Assembly (NCBI RefSeq): GCF_035594125.1
Contig: NC_087178.1
Span: forward strand, 8,927,501 to 8,991,500
Source of the DNA: Scylla paramamosain
Taxonomy: Eukaryota; Arthropoda; Malacostraca; Decapoda; Portunidae
Length of the DNA: 64,000 bases
Direction of reading: 5' to 3'
In this document: positions 61,459 to 64,000 of the stretch, piece after piece
Numbering within the stretch: the first letter of the stretch is position 1
How the letters are laid out: every line of letters starts with the position of its first letter
Translations under genes and position numbers: made by a program
The notes under the pieces: generated by a model
The model's database searches: none
Seen by the model: only the letters and a program-made list of their open reading frames with translations
Told to the model about the DNA's origin: nothing

Positions 61459-62205
61459 TTTTCCTTGGAATGACTACTGCTTCCGTGTCAGAGACCCGTC
61501 TTTGTGTGCTGAGCGCATAACAGAGGTGATAGTGTCTGGCATGGAGACGTACATTCCTCACTCTTTTTCTCGACCTAAACCTTCGAAACCTTAGTTTAGC
61601 ACAGCTTGTTCTCGTTCTATACATGATAGAGAGGTGGCCCACAAAAGGTACTTAAGCCTTCCATCACCAGAATCTCATGCACTTTATATTTCTGCCTGGA
61701 ACCATGCCAAGTCTGTTCTCCAACAAGCCAAAACCTCCTTCATTTATGGAAAGTGTCAAAATCTTTCAAGATCTAACTCCCCTCGTGACTTCTGGTATGT
61801 AGCCAAAAATATCTCCAATAACTTTGCTTCATCTTCTTTCCCTCCTTTATTTCAATCAGATGGCACGACTGCTATCACATCTATCTCTAAAGCAGAACTC
61901 TTTGCTCAGACCCTTGCTGAAAACTCTACCTTGGACGATTTAGGGCTTGTTCCTCCTTCTCCTCCACCCTCTGACTACTTCATGCTACCTATTAAAATTC
62001 TTCGCAATGATGTTTTCCATGCCCTCAGAAGGCTTATGGACCTGATGGGGTCCCTCCTATTGTTCTCCGAAACTATGCCTCTGTGCTTGCACCTTGCCTA
62101 TTCAAACTCTTTCAGCTCTGTCAATATCTACCATTCCTTCAAGCTGGAAGTTTGCCTACATTCAGCCTGTTCTTAAAAAGGGTGACCGTTCTAACCCCTC
62201 AAACT

Positions 62206-63291
62206 TTTTTTTTATTTAATTTTTTTGTTATGTAGGAGGGACACTGGTGAAGGGCAACAAAAATCCAATAAAAAAAAAAAGCCTACTGAGATGCCAGTCC
62301 CATAAAAGGGTCCAAAGCGGTAGTAAAAAATTGAAGGATAAGTGTCTTGAAACCTCCCTTTTAAAAAAATTCAAGTCATAGGAAGGTTGAAATACAGAAG
62401 CAGACAAGGAGTTCCACAGTTTACCAGAGAAAGGGATGAATGACTGAGAATACTGGTTAACTCTTGCATTAGAGAGGTGGACAGAAAAATTATATATCCA
62501 AGGCAACAGCAAAAGTTTCACCAAAATCTCTAACAGAGGATGACCAAGACTCAATAAGGAAAGCCAGAAGATCACCAGTAGAGCGGCCTTGACGGAAATC
62601 ATACTGGCGTTCAGATAGAAGGTTGTGAAGTGATAGATGTTTAAGAATCTTCCTGTTGAGGATAGATTCAAAAACTTTAGACAGGCAGGAAATTAAAGCA
62701 ATTGGACAGTAGTTTGAGGGATTAGAACGGTCACACTTTTTAGGAACAGGCTGAATGTAGGCAAACTTCCAGCAAGAAGGAAAGGTAGATGTTGACAGAC
62801 AGAATTCAAAGAGTTTGACTAGGCAAGGTGCAAGCATGGAGGCACAGTTTCGGAGAACAGTAGGAGGTACTCCATCAGGTCCATAAGTCTTCTGAGAGTT
62901 TAGGCCAGCGAGGATATGGAAAAAAAAAACATTGCGAAGAACTTTAATAGGTATCATGAAGTAGTCAGAGGGTGAAGGAGAGGGAAGAACAAGGCCTGAA
63001 TCATCCAAGGTACTGTTTTTAGCAAAGGCATGAGCAAAGAGTTCAGCCTTAGAGATAGATGTGATAGCAGTGGTGCCATCTGGTTGAAATAAAAGAGGAA
63101 AAGAAGACGAAACAAATTTATTGGAGATATTTTTGGCTAAATGCCAGAAGTCAGGAGGGGAGTTAGATCTTGAAAGATTTTGACACTTTCTATTAATGAA
63201 GGAGTTTTTGGCTAGATGGAGAACAGACTTGGCATGGTTGTGGGCAGAAATATAAAGTGCATGAGATTCTGGTGATGGAAGGCTTAAGTAC
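62206..63291 (-). mobile_element. Nested antisense LINE copy, 5'-truncated and internally deleted
   Basis: Minus-strand copy of the same LINE. The poly-T at 62206-62212 is its poly-A side. The 3' UTR and C-terminal codons (62228-62490) join abruptly at about 62490 to the RT region (ALDI, then QYDFRQGRSTGDLL, NYCPIALISCLSK, 62500-63008). The 5' end lies in the AGGTACTTAAGCC block at about 63291. The host copy resumes at CTACCGTCCC. An internal deletion removed the segment between the RT and the 3' codons. Confidence 0.85.
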
Positions 63292-63401
63292 CTACCGTCC
63301 CATTGCTTTAATTTCCTGCCTATCTAAATTTTTTTAATCTATCCTCAACAGGAAGATTCTTAAACATCTATCACTTCACAGCCTTCTATCTGATCGCCAG
63401 T

Positions 63402-63758
63402 ATGCGTTCTGTCAAGGCCGCTCTACTGGTGATCTGGCTTTCCTTACTGAGTCTTGGTCATCCTCTTTTAGAGATTTTTGGTGAAACTTTTGTTGTTGCC
63501 TTGGACATATCAAAAGCTTTTGATAGAGTCTGGCACAAAGCTTTGATTTCCAAACTACCCTCCTACGGCTTCTATTCTTGTCTCTGTAACTTCATCTCGA
63601 GTTTCCTTTCTGACCGTTCTATTGCTGCTGTGGTAGACGGTCACTGTTCTTCTAAATCTATTAACAGTAGGGTTCCTCAGGGTTCTGTCCTGTCACCCAC
63701 TCTCTTCTTATTATTCATGAATGGTATTCTAAACCAAACTTCTTGTCCTATCCACTGA
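63402..63758 (+). pseudogene. LINE copy 3 reverse transcriptase, palm region
   Basis: Frame with ALDISKAFDRVWHKAL and SRVPQGSVLSPTLFLLF, ending CPIH at the shared 8-nt deletion. The YADD codons are removed from frame. Confidence 0.85.
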
Positions 63759-64000
63759 TGATACCACCCTGCACTTTTCCACATCTTTTCATAGACGTCC
63801 AACACTTCAGGAAGTAAACATTTCACGCAGGGAAGCCACAGAACGCCTGATTTCTGATCTTTCTAAAATTTCTGATTGGGGCAGAGCAAACTTGGTATTG
63901 TTCAGTGCCTCAAAAACTCAATTCCTCCATCTATCAACTCGACACAACGTTCCAGACAACTATCCCCTCTTCTTCAATGACACTCAACTCTTCTACACTG

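Larger units (their letters stand above)
60393..64000 (+). mobile_element. Jockey-like non-LTR retrotransposon, copy 3, interrupted and running off the window
   Basis: It starts CAGTGAGGTCTAAAGCACT like copy 2. Endonuclease frames cover 60715-61458 ([18 protein letters not shown]), and reverse transcriptase pieces lie at 61313-62200 and 63292-63758. At 62206-63291 another copy of the same family is inserted antisense. The YADD region carries the same 8-nt deletion as copy 1 (CCACTGATGATACC near 63752). C-terminal codons follow and reach the window end. Several stops and small deletions make it inactive. Confidence 0.88.

Overview
The window is eukaryotic genomic DNA. It has AT-rich non-coding sequence, very long dinucleotide and trinucleotide microsatellites, GT-AG introns and many transposon relics. 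It most likely comes from a decapod crustacean, probably a brachyuran crab. The main evidence is a complete molt-inhibiting hormone (MIH) gene of crab type at 5.4-6.4 kb and a second type-II CHH-family gene facing it at 12.2-11.1 kb. The arthropod telomere unit TTAGG also appears, in a small palindrome and in a degenerate tract.

Four host loci are well supported. (1) MIH, plus strand, three coding exons, 113 aa. (2) A convergent MIH/MOIH-like paralogue, minus strand, with the same exon architecture and an unusually long C-terminus (138 aa). (3) A complete aph-1 gene (gamma-secretase subunit), minus strand, five coding exons from 47.77 down to 28.71 kb, 265 aa. Its 13.5-kb first intron and 4.3-kb fourth intron are largely filled with transposons. 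(4) The 5' part of a type-II membrane sulfotransferase gene, three exons at 57.3-58.8 kb, continuing past the window or disrupted. A single-exon gene at 49.1-49.9 kb encodes a secreted, very acidic protein that I do not recognise. It is divergent from aph-1 across a roughly 1.3-kb interval.

The rest is mostly mobile DNA. 0.5-0.9 kb holds a P/THAP9-like remnant (tentative). 7.6 kb holds a tRNA-Pro-derived SINE and 8.0-9.2 kb a decayed minus-strand non-LTR retrotransposon. Three long copies of one jockey-like LINE lie at 12.5-15.5, 35.5-43.05 and 60.4-64.0 kb, with 3' fragments at 18.0, 20.3 and 58.9 kb. A 320-bp element with TIRs, an 8-bp duplication and a TTAGG palindrome is at 15.66-15.98 kb, and a 10/30-bp minisatellite at 16.4-17.8 kb. 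A mariner-type MITE is at 21.0-21.5 kb, a Tc1-like element with about 160-bp TIRs at 27.1-28.3 kb, and a 3.2-kb DNA transposon with an 8-bp duplication at 29.96-33.17 kb. A Gypsy LTR retrotransposon (304-bp LTRs) is nested inside LINE copy 2, and an AT-rich PHD-finger LINE lies at 43.5-47.1 kb. LINE copy 3 itself carries a nested antisense copy of the same family.

The two neuropeptide genes probably arose by inverted duplication and act in the same endocrine axis (eyestalk control of molting and of the mandibular organ). No functional link between them and aph-1, the acidic protein or the sulfotransferase is visible in the sequence.
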